A DNA stretch of 64,000 nt from the NCBI GenBank assembly GCA_023213395.1, contig CM041465.1:220789741-220853740 (forward strand), in the 5' to 3' direction. The position numbers were made by a program, and so were the translations under genes. The notes beneath the pieces are model-generated. The model searched no databases. It was not told where the DNA came from and worked only from the letters and a program-made list of their open reading frames with translations. Positions 1-9,654 of this stretch are shown here, in pieces; within the stretch, counting starts at the first letter, position 1; each line of letters opens with the position of its first letter. The DNA comes from Cycas panzhihuaensis (lineage: Eukaryota; Cycadophyta).

Positions 1-421
1 ACTCTATCCCATTCGTGAAAACCCCTTGTGGACGCGGAAGGATTAGAGTAAGTCTCTGCTCGCTCCCATTTGTGAAAACCCCTCGTGGGCGCAAAAGGAG
101 TTGGGATGTACTTGTTTTGAAAATCAGAACCTATGAAAACCCAAAAGGGCATGGGGGATGACGAAACGGTATATGGAGACTCGATGGGCGGGCACAACCA
201 ACTTTTACTGCTTGGCTATCTGGCTACACTCAAAGAGCCGCTTGAGCCACTTCATAGAATAGGAAATCAAGTCCGTGGGTTTTTATTCCCCTGAGGGTTT
301 TCCCACAAATGTGTCCTGTAGGTTGTAGAATTTTTTTTTTCAATGTAATGATGAGGCTAAAATGAAGACCTCATTAGATTAGAATAGGATAAAGGAAAAT
401 GGCCTTCTGCCATTAAGGGGG
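1..421 (+). mobile_element. 3' non-coding tail of an LTR retrotransposon entering from the left
   Basis: No ORF. Three imperfect repeats of a GTGAAAACCCC/GGGCGCAAAAGG motif lie in the first 160 bases, then a T-rich stretch, then a purine run (ATTAAGGGGG, 412-421) directly before a TG. A purine run abutting TG is the usual polypurine tract to 3' LTR junction, so I read this as the untranslated 3' end of a plus-strand element whose genes lie outside the window. Superfamily cannot be told from this piece. Confidence 0.5.
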
Positions 422-1030
422 TGATTGTGACGATGTAAATGTCACATGGTCATTTCATAAAGTTAGAATTAAATAAAATCACTTTTATGTTTATAACTTA
501 GAATAAGGTGACTATGCTTAAGTTACTTAAGTGAAATGACATAAAGTTCATTTCATTGTAATTTCATGTGATCTCATTTGAAGGTCATTGGGAGGGAAAA
601 CTCAAATTCCAAACCCTAATGAGCATTCTCATTATATAAGCTGAAATTACATGGAGAGTGATCATATTCTACACTTCTCCTCTTTGAGCTCAAGTTATTA
701 GCATTTCTCTTGTTGAGCACATTGTGCTTGTCTCCACTATTTGCCATTGTGTAGTGTTAGTGCACTAGATCCCTAGATCCATTCCCTCAACACACTATTC
801 CCCATTTCCAAGAGAGTTCCATTTCTCAAAACCAAATTCTCATGGACATAATATAAAAAACGAGATATAAGAACTCAAGCAAGAGGGACCCATAACCCAC
901 AAGTCCCAAGATCTATGTCTTGCTTTGAGAAGATAGCATACGGTTGGGGCTTCAACTCCTATGATATCTTGTCCTTAGCAAGTGGTGGACTAAGAAGTAT
1001 GGACCCCTCTCACATTTTGTTGGTAACACA
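422..1030 (+). repeat. Putative 3' LTR (or solo LTR)
   Basis: Begins with TG right after the purine run and ends near a CA (GGTAACACA). It contains a clear TATA box (TATATAAG, 633-640) about 210 bases in, as expected for an LTR promoter. The partner LTR would be left of the window, so the right edge is a guess; an alternative end is near 1014. No target duplication could be tested. Confidence 0.45.
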
Positions 1031-2528
1031 TAATAAAATACTTTGACAACAAAGTATCTAAAGAAGGGGAGAAATTGATGTGTACCTATCCCTCCCAATG
1101 GACCAAAGGCACATTTTAAAATATGTATTTTATAATTATGGTCTTGGAATGAATGGTACCATCTAATAAAATATGGAGTATGGTGTAGGGCTTCTCATTG
1201 ACTTTGAAACGAGTGACGATGGGCTCTAAATAGACATCATATGAGAAACTTATGACAATTTAAAATTTACAATCCTAAATATATATTATTGAAGGTCAAC
1301 TTCAAAGTCGACCCTAAACTAAAATATTGTAGGATTTTTTATATGAATTGTATATACAACCATATATAAAGAGTGGTGGGGTCATTTGAAAGATTAAGCA
1401 TTTGGAATTTATCTATTTTCTTTGCTCTTTTAAGAGGAGTTTTTATTTCCAAAAGATCCCTTGCCTCCAAGGGAGACAAGCTTTTATGAAAGACTCTTGT
1501 GGAAGCTTTGTAATAAAGATGTTTCATTATTAGATGCTATTTTTTTTAATCATGATGTTATCATATTCTCTCTTATTTCATTTCATTGTGCATTGCCATA
1601 TTTGCTATCATATTAGTAGTCATTCTTTTCAATGCAATTTGAAGTGAATGTCAGTGTTCTTTTGCTTCCAACCTTCGATATTTGCTCGTATTTGAGTACT
1701 TTTGTTGTTATCTACTATTAAAATCAACAAGCAACCCTGTGGGGTCCACCACACAAGCTATGGCTATTAAGCCCACATTTAAGTTCTCTAATCTGTTAAA
1801 ATCAATTGCTACTTCTTTAATTAGTGGCATCAAATCAAATGCAAGCATTGATGTTGTGATTGAGATTGCTTGAGGTAATGCATTGAGGTTTATAATCAAC
1901 AGAATAAGAATGTGGACCAAAGATGGCTATTGACATAAGTGGTGTCATGGTGATTATCAATGTAATATTGGAACACAATTGATGGGATGAAGGGGAAACC
2001 TTATCGACTATTTATTTTAAATCCAAATTTCAAAAATAAATTCATAAACAAGCAAATTTCCCAAAATTGTATGGACCAAAGATGGCATATTAATGTAAGA
2101 AGTGGTGTCATAGTGATTGTCAATGTAATATTGAAACAAAGTTGATGAGATGAAAGGGAGACCTTATGGACTATTTATTTTTAATCCAAATTTTCAAAAA
2201 TAAATTCATAAATAAGCTAATTTCCTAAAATTTGTTTGCCAAAATTATCAATAGATTATAAAAAAAATCCTACCATAATCACGAAATTAGAGAAAACTAT
2301 ATATATAATAAGGGATTATAATTTTTTAAATGGCCGTCCATATTTAATACATAAATTCATCATTTCACATATTTCAAAGATTTATCAAACATGTTCATTG
2401 ATATAAAATGATTGTCCTAAATGTTTTACCTAATGGGATGACAATGGTGTTTTCCCTAATGGGATGACAACAATGATAGATATGAATGTAATAGTTATGA
2501 AAATGATAGGAGGAAAAGTACTAACTAG
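1031..2528. other. AT-rich DNA without recognisable gene
   Basis: Only short ORFs (up to 70 codons) without family motifs. It holds a purine-rich stretch near 1062, a 160-bp tandem duplication (1911-2233) and a small duplicated ATGGGATGACAA motif near 2432 and 2460. Its last five bases (ACTAG) are the target copy of element A, so it was continuous with 13110 before A inserted and may belong to the same old remnant. Confidence 0.6.
1911..2233. repeat. Two-copy tandem duplication, about 160 bp unit
   Basis: Copy 1 (1911-2069) and copy 2 (2070-2233) both run from TGGACCAAAGATGGC to a CAAATTTCC/CTAATTTCC end, with many substitutions and small indels. The divergence shows the duplication is old. 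No coding potential or terminal structure is visible. Confidence 0.85.
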
Positions 2529-3364
2529 TGTTGACTTATAGATTCCACACCCTTATGAGATCGATACACTTGTCAAAGTAAACACTGGTTGTAATCTAGT
2601 TTAAGATACAATCAACATAATCATCACATAGATTTATTCACCATTCCACACAGTTATATCATAGTTTACACACAGCAGTACAACAATCAACACATATTCA
2701 GCACTTCATCCTCATTGCATACATAGAATCCATATTTGCACGTAACTCTTTATTTTATTAAGCAATAAATTCTTGTACAAATGGTGTTGGAATGCATTCC
2801 CTGTGCATTCCAGCCATATACACTGTCTCTGTCACATGCGTACCTGGAAGGTACTCATCAATATACACGTCTTGATTTCTTTGTCATCATACGTCTTGGT
2901 CTCGTACCAATGTAATACGAATAATTGGCTCTCACCCTAGCCAAATGGTCCCTGTGAAGTCACTTAGATATGCCTTCTTGGTGTCCTTTGACTGAAGGGT
3001 TATGACTGTCTGTCATAACCGTACCCTTTCAGTCACAAGCGTACCTTTTGCTAACCATTGGTTAATCTCCTTAACCACTGTCTCAGTCCATCCGTATGTT
3101 TGTACGTACGTCTGACGTCATCCCAAGTATCCTCCAGTCAGGTTCTGCCATGCGTACCTTTATCATCTGCTTGCGTTCTGCTGGAGGTACGTATCTGTGT
3201 TGCGTACCTTCTCAGGTACGCACCTATCATACATACCCAGAATGTTGACTTTTCCATCTTTCTGCTGCATGTGTACCTTCGTACGGTCCATACCTGCACA
3301 TCCAAGGTTACCCAATCTCTCTCTGGTCTTCTCATAGCCCGACATGTCACAATATGCCCCAACA
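2529..3364 (-). repeat. 3' LTR of gypsy element A
   Basis: 836 bp, aligned end to end with 12286-13104. It is rich in GTAC-containing words (GCGTACC, GGTACGT). A TTTATTTTATTAAG stretch near 2750 reads as AATAAAATAAA on the element's strand, a likely poly(A) signal. The long ORFs on either strand here are LTR artefacts. Confidence 0.95.
2998..3020. promoter_or_regulatory. Conserved LTR stem-loop (GGTTATGAC arms)
   Basis: Arms GGTTATGAC and GTCATAACC are perfect complements around the loop TGTCT. The other LTR of A (12743-12765) and both LTRs of element B (38816-38838, 55422-55444) have the same hairpin, with a different loop in B. Being symmetric, it could be a protein site or an RNA hairpin. 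Confidence 0.6.
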
Positions 3365-3452
3365 TCTATCCCGGGTCAACACGATGGGTTTGAGCATCCT
3401 TGCTCAACAAAAATTTCAAAACCTTGGGGTATTCCTCCCCCTCCCCTTCTCA
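3365..3452 (-). promoter_or_regulatory. Displaced polypurine tract and hairpin before 3' LTR of A
   Basis: On the element strand a purine tract (GAAGGGGAGGGGGAGGAA, about 3433-3450) lies about 70 bases from the LTR instead of touching it. Between them is a perfect stem-loop, TTGAGCA-AGGA-TGCTCAA (3390-3407), then TTGACCCGGGATAGA next to the LTR. Element B has the same order (54946-55027). A polypurine tract normally primes plus-strand DNA at the LTR edge, so the offset is odd. Confidence 0.5.
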
Positions 3453-4530
3453 AGGCTGCTCCTGCGGCCGCTGTTCTGTTGACGTAGCCAGAATTTCTTC
3501 ATTAATTTGGGTCAGTGTGGCAATTATTGCATCCTTTTCTTTAATTTTTTCCTGAAAGGCTGCTATCTCTGCCTTGTACCCTTCTTCCATTTCTGTAATT
3601 AGCTGGATGATCTGGCATGATTTATTGTCCAGTGGAGGTGGTGTTGATATTTCTTCCGTCTCCATTACGGGCGAAAATTCTTCCCATTCTTCCAAAGAAG
3701 GTTCTATGTCTTCTGCCTCTGCTGGTTCCTCCTCATCTTTCTTTCTTTTGCTACTTTCGCGTATTGTTTGCTTAGCCCGATGAGGAATGGGTGTCCCGGG
3801 GGTTTGCTATAACCATTTGAGAACTTTACTCATTTGCTTTTGAACTCTCTTTTTCAATTCTTGATCTTGTGTAGTGTCTGAAAACTCAGTCACCCACTGT
3901 TTAATAAGTGGTTCTTTTGGAGAAGTAGTTGTTTTTGTTAATTGTACATTTAGACATTGATAAAACAGAATGGCTAACAATAATGAAGGGTGACGAAAAG
4001 GATGTGTCATTATTTCCTAAATCTGCTACCACATGTTGTCTGCCAGGAATTCTGACCAATCCAATTTTTCCCCATCCCGGATTTTTAGTAGTATCGGCAT
4101 CATTCCCACTAGAATGTATGTGTATTTCCATTTCGATAAAAACCTGGAATTGATGACTTTTGCTATCCATTGCAATCTGACATCTTTTATATCTGCCACA
4201 TGGATACCTCCTGAGGTAAGTTGTGTGTTTTCTTGACAGAATTCTTTCAACCATAGCTCACGGTCCACCTCTGATCTCTTGGTAGCCATGGGAACTTCCC
4301 CTTCATTTGGGAGTCCTGTTATCAGATGAATTGTCTCTACATCTAACTTGAGTTTTTTCATATCTTTTTTTAGTTCCGTCAAGATGTGTTCCATGATTTC
4401 TTGATCATAATACGTAGGGTTATAATATATGTATTCTCCCCAACCAGCCTGTTTAATCTTGGTCTGAAATTGAGAAGGTAATGCTTCTAGGTCTTTCTTT
4501 AAGTCGCCAACTTGCTACTCTCATGATGGG
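3450..4530 (-). pseudogene. Extra ORF between integrase and 3' LTR (unknown, coiled-coil-like end)
   Basis: One minus-strand frame is readable over about 330 codons but is cut by amber (TAG) codons at 4026-4028 and 3807-3809 and another near 4515. The N-terminal part holds QAGWGEYIYYNPTYYD and ends of alternating K/E helices. The C-terminal 80 codons are acidic then heptad-like (EKIKEKDAIIATLTQINEE), predicting a coiled coil. Element B keeps both ends of the ORF (54620-54945): QANWGEYIHPSPLYWD and LQEKIKKKKKKD. No signal peptide or membrane segment is seen, so I do not call it env-like. It is a family-specific accessory protein of unknown role. Confidence 0.65.
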
Positions 4531-4759
4531 CTATGGAATTCCAAAGATAAATTGAGAATAACCTAGGAGTATGGATGCGAACCCTACGTGCGTACCTTTT
4601 TTCTAGTATGGTTGTTGTTTTCCTGAGGTCTTCACTTGATTTTGCGCTGGCTTTTGTCCTCTTGCTTCCTTGGATCACAGAGGTTCTACTTGGCTGCTTG
4701 CTGTTGCGAACTCGAGTCGAATCATCCTCTTTTTTCCATTGCGTACCGTGCAGGAATGC

Positions 4760-5115
4760 TTGCAGGTACGTAGTATATATTTTTGTCTTATGCGACCCTT
4801 TTGTTCTATGCGTACTCGACTGCGTACTTTTCAGGTACATATAATGTAAACCAGTTAACTTATTCACTTTTTGAACTGTGCGTACCCAGTAGCGTACTTT
4901 TCTGGTACATATAATGTATTTTGACTTATTTTACACACTGCGTACCTGGTAACATACTTTTCCGGTATGTATAGTGTATTTTGACTTGTTTTACACAGTG
5001 CATGCCTGATAACATACTTTTTCCCGGTACGTATAGTGTATTTTGACTTGTTTTACACATTGCGTACCTGGTAACATACTTTTCCCAGTACGAATAGTGT
5101 ATGTTGCTGGTATGT
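4760..5115 (-). repeat. GTAC-rich tandem array, about 62-bp unit, in element A
   Basis: About five diverged copies of a unit with TGCGTACCTGGTAACATAC, TTTTCCGGTA(C/T)GTATAGTG and TTTTGACTTGTTTTACACA. It sits downstream of the integrase/GPY/F coding region and upstream of the extra ORF. Element B carries a homologous, more degraded array at 54170-54400. GTACC and GGTAC words make each unit partly self-complementary. Confidence 0.8.
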
Positions 5116-5389
5116 ATATGAAAAAATGGATTTCTTTGACAGAATTCTTATCTTATCCTTGATTCCTTTTGTCATAATATCCTTCTTGCTGATGATTCCT
5201 CTTATTGCTTATGGATATGATATGAGTTATGGTTGTTTTTTCTTGTTTTTCGATTTTTTTTTTTTTTTGTAGTTTTATTTCCATACCGAACTGGATCACA
5301 TTTCGATATCAAGGCAATTCGATTTGCCTCAACTTCATGCAACACGCTGTGATACAACCAGCTGATCCAGCTGGTGGGCTAATCTACTC

Positions 5390-5635
5390 GATGTATAGTT
5401 TTACTCTGCTACCATTCACTCAGGTTGGTAGCAATGGCCCATCAATTTCCTATAGTTGCACAGATCCATTTTCGAAAAAAATTTCTGCGATGTAAAGTCC
5501 TAACCATCGCATCTTGAGCTTGCCGGGGTGCATTCTGAACTTGCTGTCGTAGAGCAACACTTGGTCACCTTCTTTGAATTGCGGTTTGCGTAGATGTCGA
5601 TCATGTCACGCCTTTTGCCATATTTTCTCTATATT
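5390..5635 (-). pseudogene. Integrase C-terminal GPY/F-like module of A (broken)
   Basis: After the stop at 5636 the translation still reads KEGDQVLLYDSKF, then MRWLGLYIAEIFFENGSVQL and YEIDGPL with stops between. This matches the GPY/F region that ends many Ty3/gypsy integrases (here GLY in place of GPY). Element B keeps the end of the same segment (SVQLHEIDGP, about 53810-53850). No chromodomain follows. Confidence 0.6.
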
Positions 5636-6859
5636 TTATAACCATTTCACCATATATCTTTTTTCCTCTAGCCGCACCAATTCTTCCAATCTTTGTCGTA
5701 AGGATTGGAAATTGTCCAATCGACACTGCATAGCAGTTCTCAGGCTCGGTATCTCGAACTCGGTCGGAAGAATGGCCTCTATTCCGTAAACGAACAGGAA
5801 TGGAGTCTGTTCAATTGATCTTTTATAGGTTGTTCTAAAGGCCCATAACACGGATGGCAATTTCTCAGCCCAATCAGATCTCCCTACATCACATATTTTC
5901 CTTAAACAGTTTTCAATTATTTTGTTTGAACTTTCCGCTTGCCCATTTGCCCTTGGGTGTCTGATTGTAGATTTCCGATGGCTTATCATGAAGGCCGATG
6001 TCAATATCTCTATGGTTTGATCGAGAAAATGGGCTCCTTGATCACTTACAATCTCCAGAGGGCATCCAAAATGCATAGTAATCACTTTGTGCAGAAATCG
6101 GGTAGTACTTTCCGCATCTACTTTCCTCAAGGCTCTTGCTTCTATCCACTTGGTCATATAATCAATTGCCACTAGGATATATCGAACTTTGGATCGTCGG
6201 GCGGCTAGTTTAATCGGTCCAACGAAGTCAAGCCCCCATTTCTCGAACGGTGCCAGAGGTAGAATGGGATGTAGGGGTTGGAAATCCTGCCAATTAGGTT
6301 TTCCAACCCGTTGACAATAGTCGCATGCTTGAATCCACCTTCTTACGTCCTCGAACATAGATGGCCACCAGAATCCGGACATCAAAATTTTTCTCCATGT
6401 TGCTAATTTTCCCATATGTCCACCTGCTACACCTTCATGTGCTTGGGACATAATCTGGTTGATTCCGTGTCGCAACACTTCATCTAGTCCTAGCTTATAT
6501 AATTCCCCTTTTATTAGTTGATATGGCTCTGCTTTTCTGACAAAATTCCATCGTTCTGTGCGGTCCAATTCTGGCGGTACCTCTCCAATGGCTAAATACT
6601 CTGATATCCCCTCGTACCAGTCTGTTGGAACTGCCTCCACACTGAACAACGCCGCATCTGGGAAGTCATCTGGTACTCCCGTGGCCTTTTCCCCATTCAG
6701 AATTCTTGACAATTGGTCAAGTATAATATGAGTTTTTCCTGGTTTCACAATGATTTTGAAAGAGAATTCTTGGAACAGCATTAACCATCTGCTAATTCGC
6801 CCTCTCATTATCGATTTATTCACAAGATACATCAGTGCTTGATGGTCCACAAAGAACAA
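5636..6859 (-). CDS. Gypsy A Pol: RNase H end plus integrase (open 407-codon frame)
   Basis: Residues 1-52 are the RNase H tail (DHQALMYLVNKS, then DQLSR). Integrase follows: zinc domain H141, H148, C179, C182 (HEGVAGGHMG...ACDYC), then catalytic core with D211 (GLDFVGPI), D273 (VSDQGAHF) and E309 (HPRANGQAE), so the DDE triad is intact. It inserts element cDNA into the chromosome. The frame ends at 5636; the GPY/F-like C-terminus continues past it in broken form (IAEIFFENGSVQLYEIDG, about 5400-5600). It is the best preserved gene in A. The first Met is internal to Pol, not a true start. Confidence 0.93.
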   Translation of the reverse strand: MFFVDHQALMYLVNKSIMRGRISRWLMLFQEFSFKIIVKPGKTHIILDQLSRILNGEKATGVPDDFPDAALFSVEAVPTDWYEGISEYLAIGEVPPELDRTERWNFVRKAEPYQLIKGELYKLGLDEVLRHGINQIMSQAHEGVAGGHMGKLATWRKILMSGFWWPSMFEDVRRWIQACDYCQRVGKPNWQDFQPLHPILPLAPFEKWGLDFVGPIKLAARRSKVRYILVAIDYMTKWIEARALRKVDAESTTRFLHKVITMHFGCPLEIVSDQGAHFLDQTIEILTSAFMISHRKSTIRHPRANGQAESSNKIIENCLRKICDVGRSDWAEKLPSVLWAFRTTYKRSIEQTPFLFVYGIEAILPTEFEIPSLRTAMQCRLDNFQSLRQRLEELVRLEEKRYMVKWL

Positions 6860-7132
6860 GAATGGATTTGATAATAAGTAGTGTCGAAACTTCTACAGTG
6901 CATACACCATCCTGAGCGCTTCTCTCTCTGTCGTGTTATAATTTCGTTCTGCTTTCGTGAGTTTCCAACTTGCAAAGTATATCGAATAGTCTATATTGTC
7001 GTCACTTGGTTGGGCCAATACGCATCCAATAGCGTATTGTGAAACATCCACGTGTACATGGAAGGTTTTCTTCCAATCAGGAAATCACAATATAGGTGCT
7101 GATATGATGGCTCTTTTCAATGCTTCGAATGC
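6860..7132 (-). pseudogene. RNase H of gypsy A (broken)
   Basis: Links the RT frame (ends 7133) to the integrase frame (starts 6859). Frame pieces read HVHVDVSQYAIGCVLAQ near 7040 and then AERNYNTTEREALRMVYAL with a stop near 6894 before FRHYLLSNPFLFFVDHQAL. The HVDVS aspartate and TERE glutamate fit RNase H active-site positions. RNase H degrades RNA in the RNA-DNA hybrid during cDNA synthesis. Confidence 0.75.
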
Positions 7133-8055
7133 CTATTGTTGTTCTTCCATCCACTCCCATTCAATACTCTTTTTTAACAATTCCTCAAGGAGCCCCGATA
7201 TGCATGCGTATCCCCTGATAAATTTTCTGTAGTACCCAGTTAAACCCAAGAAACCTTTCAATTGTCTCCTCGTGAGTGGTATGGGAAAGCGTAGGATTGC
7301 AGATACCTTGGCCGGATCCGTTAGCAATCCCTCCTTGCTGACTATGTGTCCTAATAGATTCCCAAAGGGTACCAAAAAGGTACATTTCTCTAGATTTAAA
7401 CACAGCTTATTTTCCCAGCATGTCTGCAACATCTCCCTCAAGTTTTCCATATGATTTTTCATCAAACCATATAACGTCCAATCGTCCAGGAATAATGCCA
7501 CTCTTTCCCCAATCAATTTTCGAAATATATTGATCACTATCCTTTGAAATGTGGCCAGAGCTTTCGTAAGACCGAATGGCATTACTTTGTAGGCATATGT
7601 TCCCCATTCCGTAACGAATGTAATCTTTGCTTGGTCCTCCGGGGCAATCTGCACTTGATTGTACCCACTAAATCCATCGATGAAGGAATATATCTCATTT
7701 CCCCCCACAGCTTCCAAAATATCCTCTGTAAAGGGTAACGGAAAGGGATCCTTCTTCGTTACCTTATTCAATTATCTGTAATCCATACAGATGCGTATTT
7801 TCCCGTTCTTTTTGGAAACTACTACTACAGGGCTCACCTAGTCACTGTAGTCGATCTCATAGATATACCTGCTTCCAGCATTTTGTCTAACTTTGCTTTT
7901 ACCTTTTCTTTATATTTAGGATTCATACGATATGGTCTATGCTTTACCAGTTTTGCTTCTTCCACCAAATCAATGTGATGCATTCCTATTTCTGGGGGAA
8001 TACCCTTCAGGTCTTTATATGACCATGCAAATACGTCACGAAATTCTTCAAACAA
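7133..8055 (-). pseudogene. Reverse transcriptase of gypsy A (two frame pieces)
   Basis: Piece 1 (8055-7834) is the RT entry: FEEFRDVFAWSYKDLKGIPP, HIDLVEEAKLVKHRPYRMNP, KLDKMLEAGI. A frame disruption follows, then VSPVVVV.KKNGKIRICMDYR, and piece 2 (7771-7133) with FIDGFSGYNQVQIAPEDQ, VMPFGL, catalytic FLDDW (the YxDD box), LLGHIVSKEGLL and FLGLTGYYRKFIRGY. It copies element RNA to DNA. A stop between 7833 and 7772 and the frame break inactivate it. Confidence 0.92.
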
Positions 8056-8076
8056 TTGCTAAACCTTTGCTACTGT

Positions 8077-9654
8077 TTAGTTATCCCAGTAGTTTCTGAT
8101 TCGTATTATTTTGGAGTTCTCTTTACTTCTAAGATTAATTTCAGTAGTTTTCAATTTGGTCACTTCAATATCTTCTTTGTTTCTGATTTTATGGCCAGGG
8201 GTATCTTCTATTTTTCTTTCCCCAATATTGACTTCCGTGAATTCTGCAGGATAATTTGGGATTTCTTCTTCTTCATCATACGCTGATTCTTCCTTCTCTC
8301 CATTCATTGTTATAACTCCTTGTTCTAAGTTCATACTCATTCTTCTAATATTTTTCAAGATTTTATTGATATTTTTGTCTTCTGACGAGTGCATAAAAGT
8401 TTTTATAAAAGATTCCTTAAGGCTTTCCCAAGTTATATCCAGATTTTGTTCTTTTCCTAGGAACCAGTCCTTTGCTACCCTTCCCAAGGTACGATAAAAG
8501 TGGTTAGGCCAGGTTTCCTTTGATATACCTAGGGATGTCCATTTTTGCTTGCATTTTTTTATGTGCTCACTAGGGTTTTTGCCTACATGGAATACTGAAA
8601 TGTTTAAGTGTTTGGGATGGTCAAATCGAAGCCTAAACGCAGCTTGTAACTCCTTCCAACCCTGAAGAGTGGCTTGGTGGGCTAAATACCAATACCAAGC
8701 CATTCCCAGTAAGGTAAGTACTAGATCCTTTTGCCATTGATTCTTATCCCAATTTTCTTGCTCCATCCAGTATTCTATGCAATGGGTTAAATGAGTGGTT
8801 CCATATAATTGTTCCCCATAAAAAGGTTTAACATGGTTTCCAATATAAGTTTCGAAGTTTGTTTCCTCTGGAATAGTTACCCTATTGCCTAGACCGGAGT
8901 CTCTAGAAGTATTTTCCGTCGATTCCCCTTCCATTCCCTTGAATTTGGCGCCAATTGTTGGAAGAGATCGGTTGCTAGGTGGGTATACCTCTAAAGAAGA
9001 TGAGAAAGGAATATTACTTCCTTCCCCGGGTTGTAATAAGGGGGGGGGTAAGGAATCTACCTTAGGACCCACGCCTGAGGTAGAAGGGAGGTTAAGGTTA
9101 ATACTAGATACTATAGGGCTATGAAAAATACTAAGTCTACTAGGGGGGTTTCGGTCTAGGTCTCTGTTATCTACTGAGCTATCGTTAGTCATCATATATT
9201 CAAAAGAATCTGAATTATCATTAATGTTTCCAGTTATACATTTAGATAATAAGTTACACCTATGAGAAAAAGAATTTACTTTGTAAGCGTCTTGCAACCA
9301 GTAATCCACAAATCTCATCCCATTTTCGTCATCTGAAGAGTTATAAATTTCTCCAAAATGAGTTGGTTCGAATTCTTGGTAGTCGATTAACTTGGTAGGT
9401 TCTTCGGCCATATGATAAAGATTCTCTTCATCGAAGGAAGAGGTTGTTATTTCACTCACGACAGTTGTACTGGATCCTTCGCCAGGTATCATATCAATGG
9501 AATTCCTCCCCAACATTGGTAATACCACTTCGTTTCCACCATCTGACAAGGTGAAGGTCACGTTCTTCCAGTTTTGGAGACATTGGGTCTTGTATAGCCA
9601 AAGCCTTCCTAATAAGGCTGGATAGGGTGTTGCACCCTTTTTCCGTTTCCACAA
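8077..9654 (-). CDS. Post-protease spacer with two Gag-like motifs (525 codons open)
   Basis: The longest open frame of A. Residues 6-50 are still protease C-terminus (ATPYPALLGR, LYKTQCLQNWK). Residues 60-270 are acidic, Ser/Pro-rich linker. Residues 311-344 (LVLTLLGMAWYWYL, then GWKELQAAFRLRF) and 386-420 (LGRVAKDWFLGKEQ, then TWESLKESFIKTF) repeat the pattern L-G-x-A-x-x-W ... W-x-x-L-x-x-x-F-x-x-x-F. A's own Gag has that pattern at about 11220-11310 (LRGVPLAWYKEL, SWAKIKKSFEERF). The end (SKIIRIRNYWDN) joins the standard pre-RT linker. Conserved in B (49831-51330). The ATG is not the start: it arises from a frame slip in a poly-A/G run near 9640. Function unknown; a second capsid-like domain is my inference. 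Confidence 0.75.
   Translation of the reverse strand: MWKRKKGATPYPALLGRLWLYKTQCLQNWKNVTFTLSDGGNEVVLPMLGRNSIDMIPGEGSSTTVVSEITTSSFDEENLYHMAEEPTKLIDYQEFEPTHFGEIYNSSDDENGMRFVDYWLQDAYKVNSFSHRCNLLSKCITGNINDNSDSFEYMMTNDSSVDNRDLDRNPPSRLSIFHSPIVSSINLNLPSTSGVGPKVDSLPPPLLQPGEGSNIPFSSSLEVYPPSNRSLPTIGAKFKGMEGESTENTSRDSGLGNRVTIPEETNFETYIGNHVKPFYGEQLYGTTHLTHCIEYWMEQENWDKNQWQKDLVLTLLGMAWYWYLAHQATLQGWKELQAAFRLRFDHPKHLNISVFHVGKNPSEHIKKCKQKWTSLGISKETWPNHFYRTLGRVAKDWFLGKEQNLDITWESLKESFIKTFMHSSEDKNINKILKNIRRMSMNLEQGVITMNGEKEESAYDEEEEIPNYPAEFTEVNIGERKIEDTPGHKIRNKEDIEVTKLKTTEINLRSKENSKIIRIRNYWDN

Noticed and set aside
3058-3393. Open frames of 60-111 codons on both strands
   Set aside because: They lie wholly inside the 3' LTR of element A, overlap each other on both strands and are interrupted in the partner LTR; LTR artefacts.
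3450-4530. Envelope-like gene in the gypsy A 3' region
   Set aside because: No signal peptide, membrane segment or cysteine pattern; the readable part is charged and coiled-coil-like.
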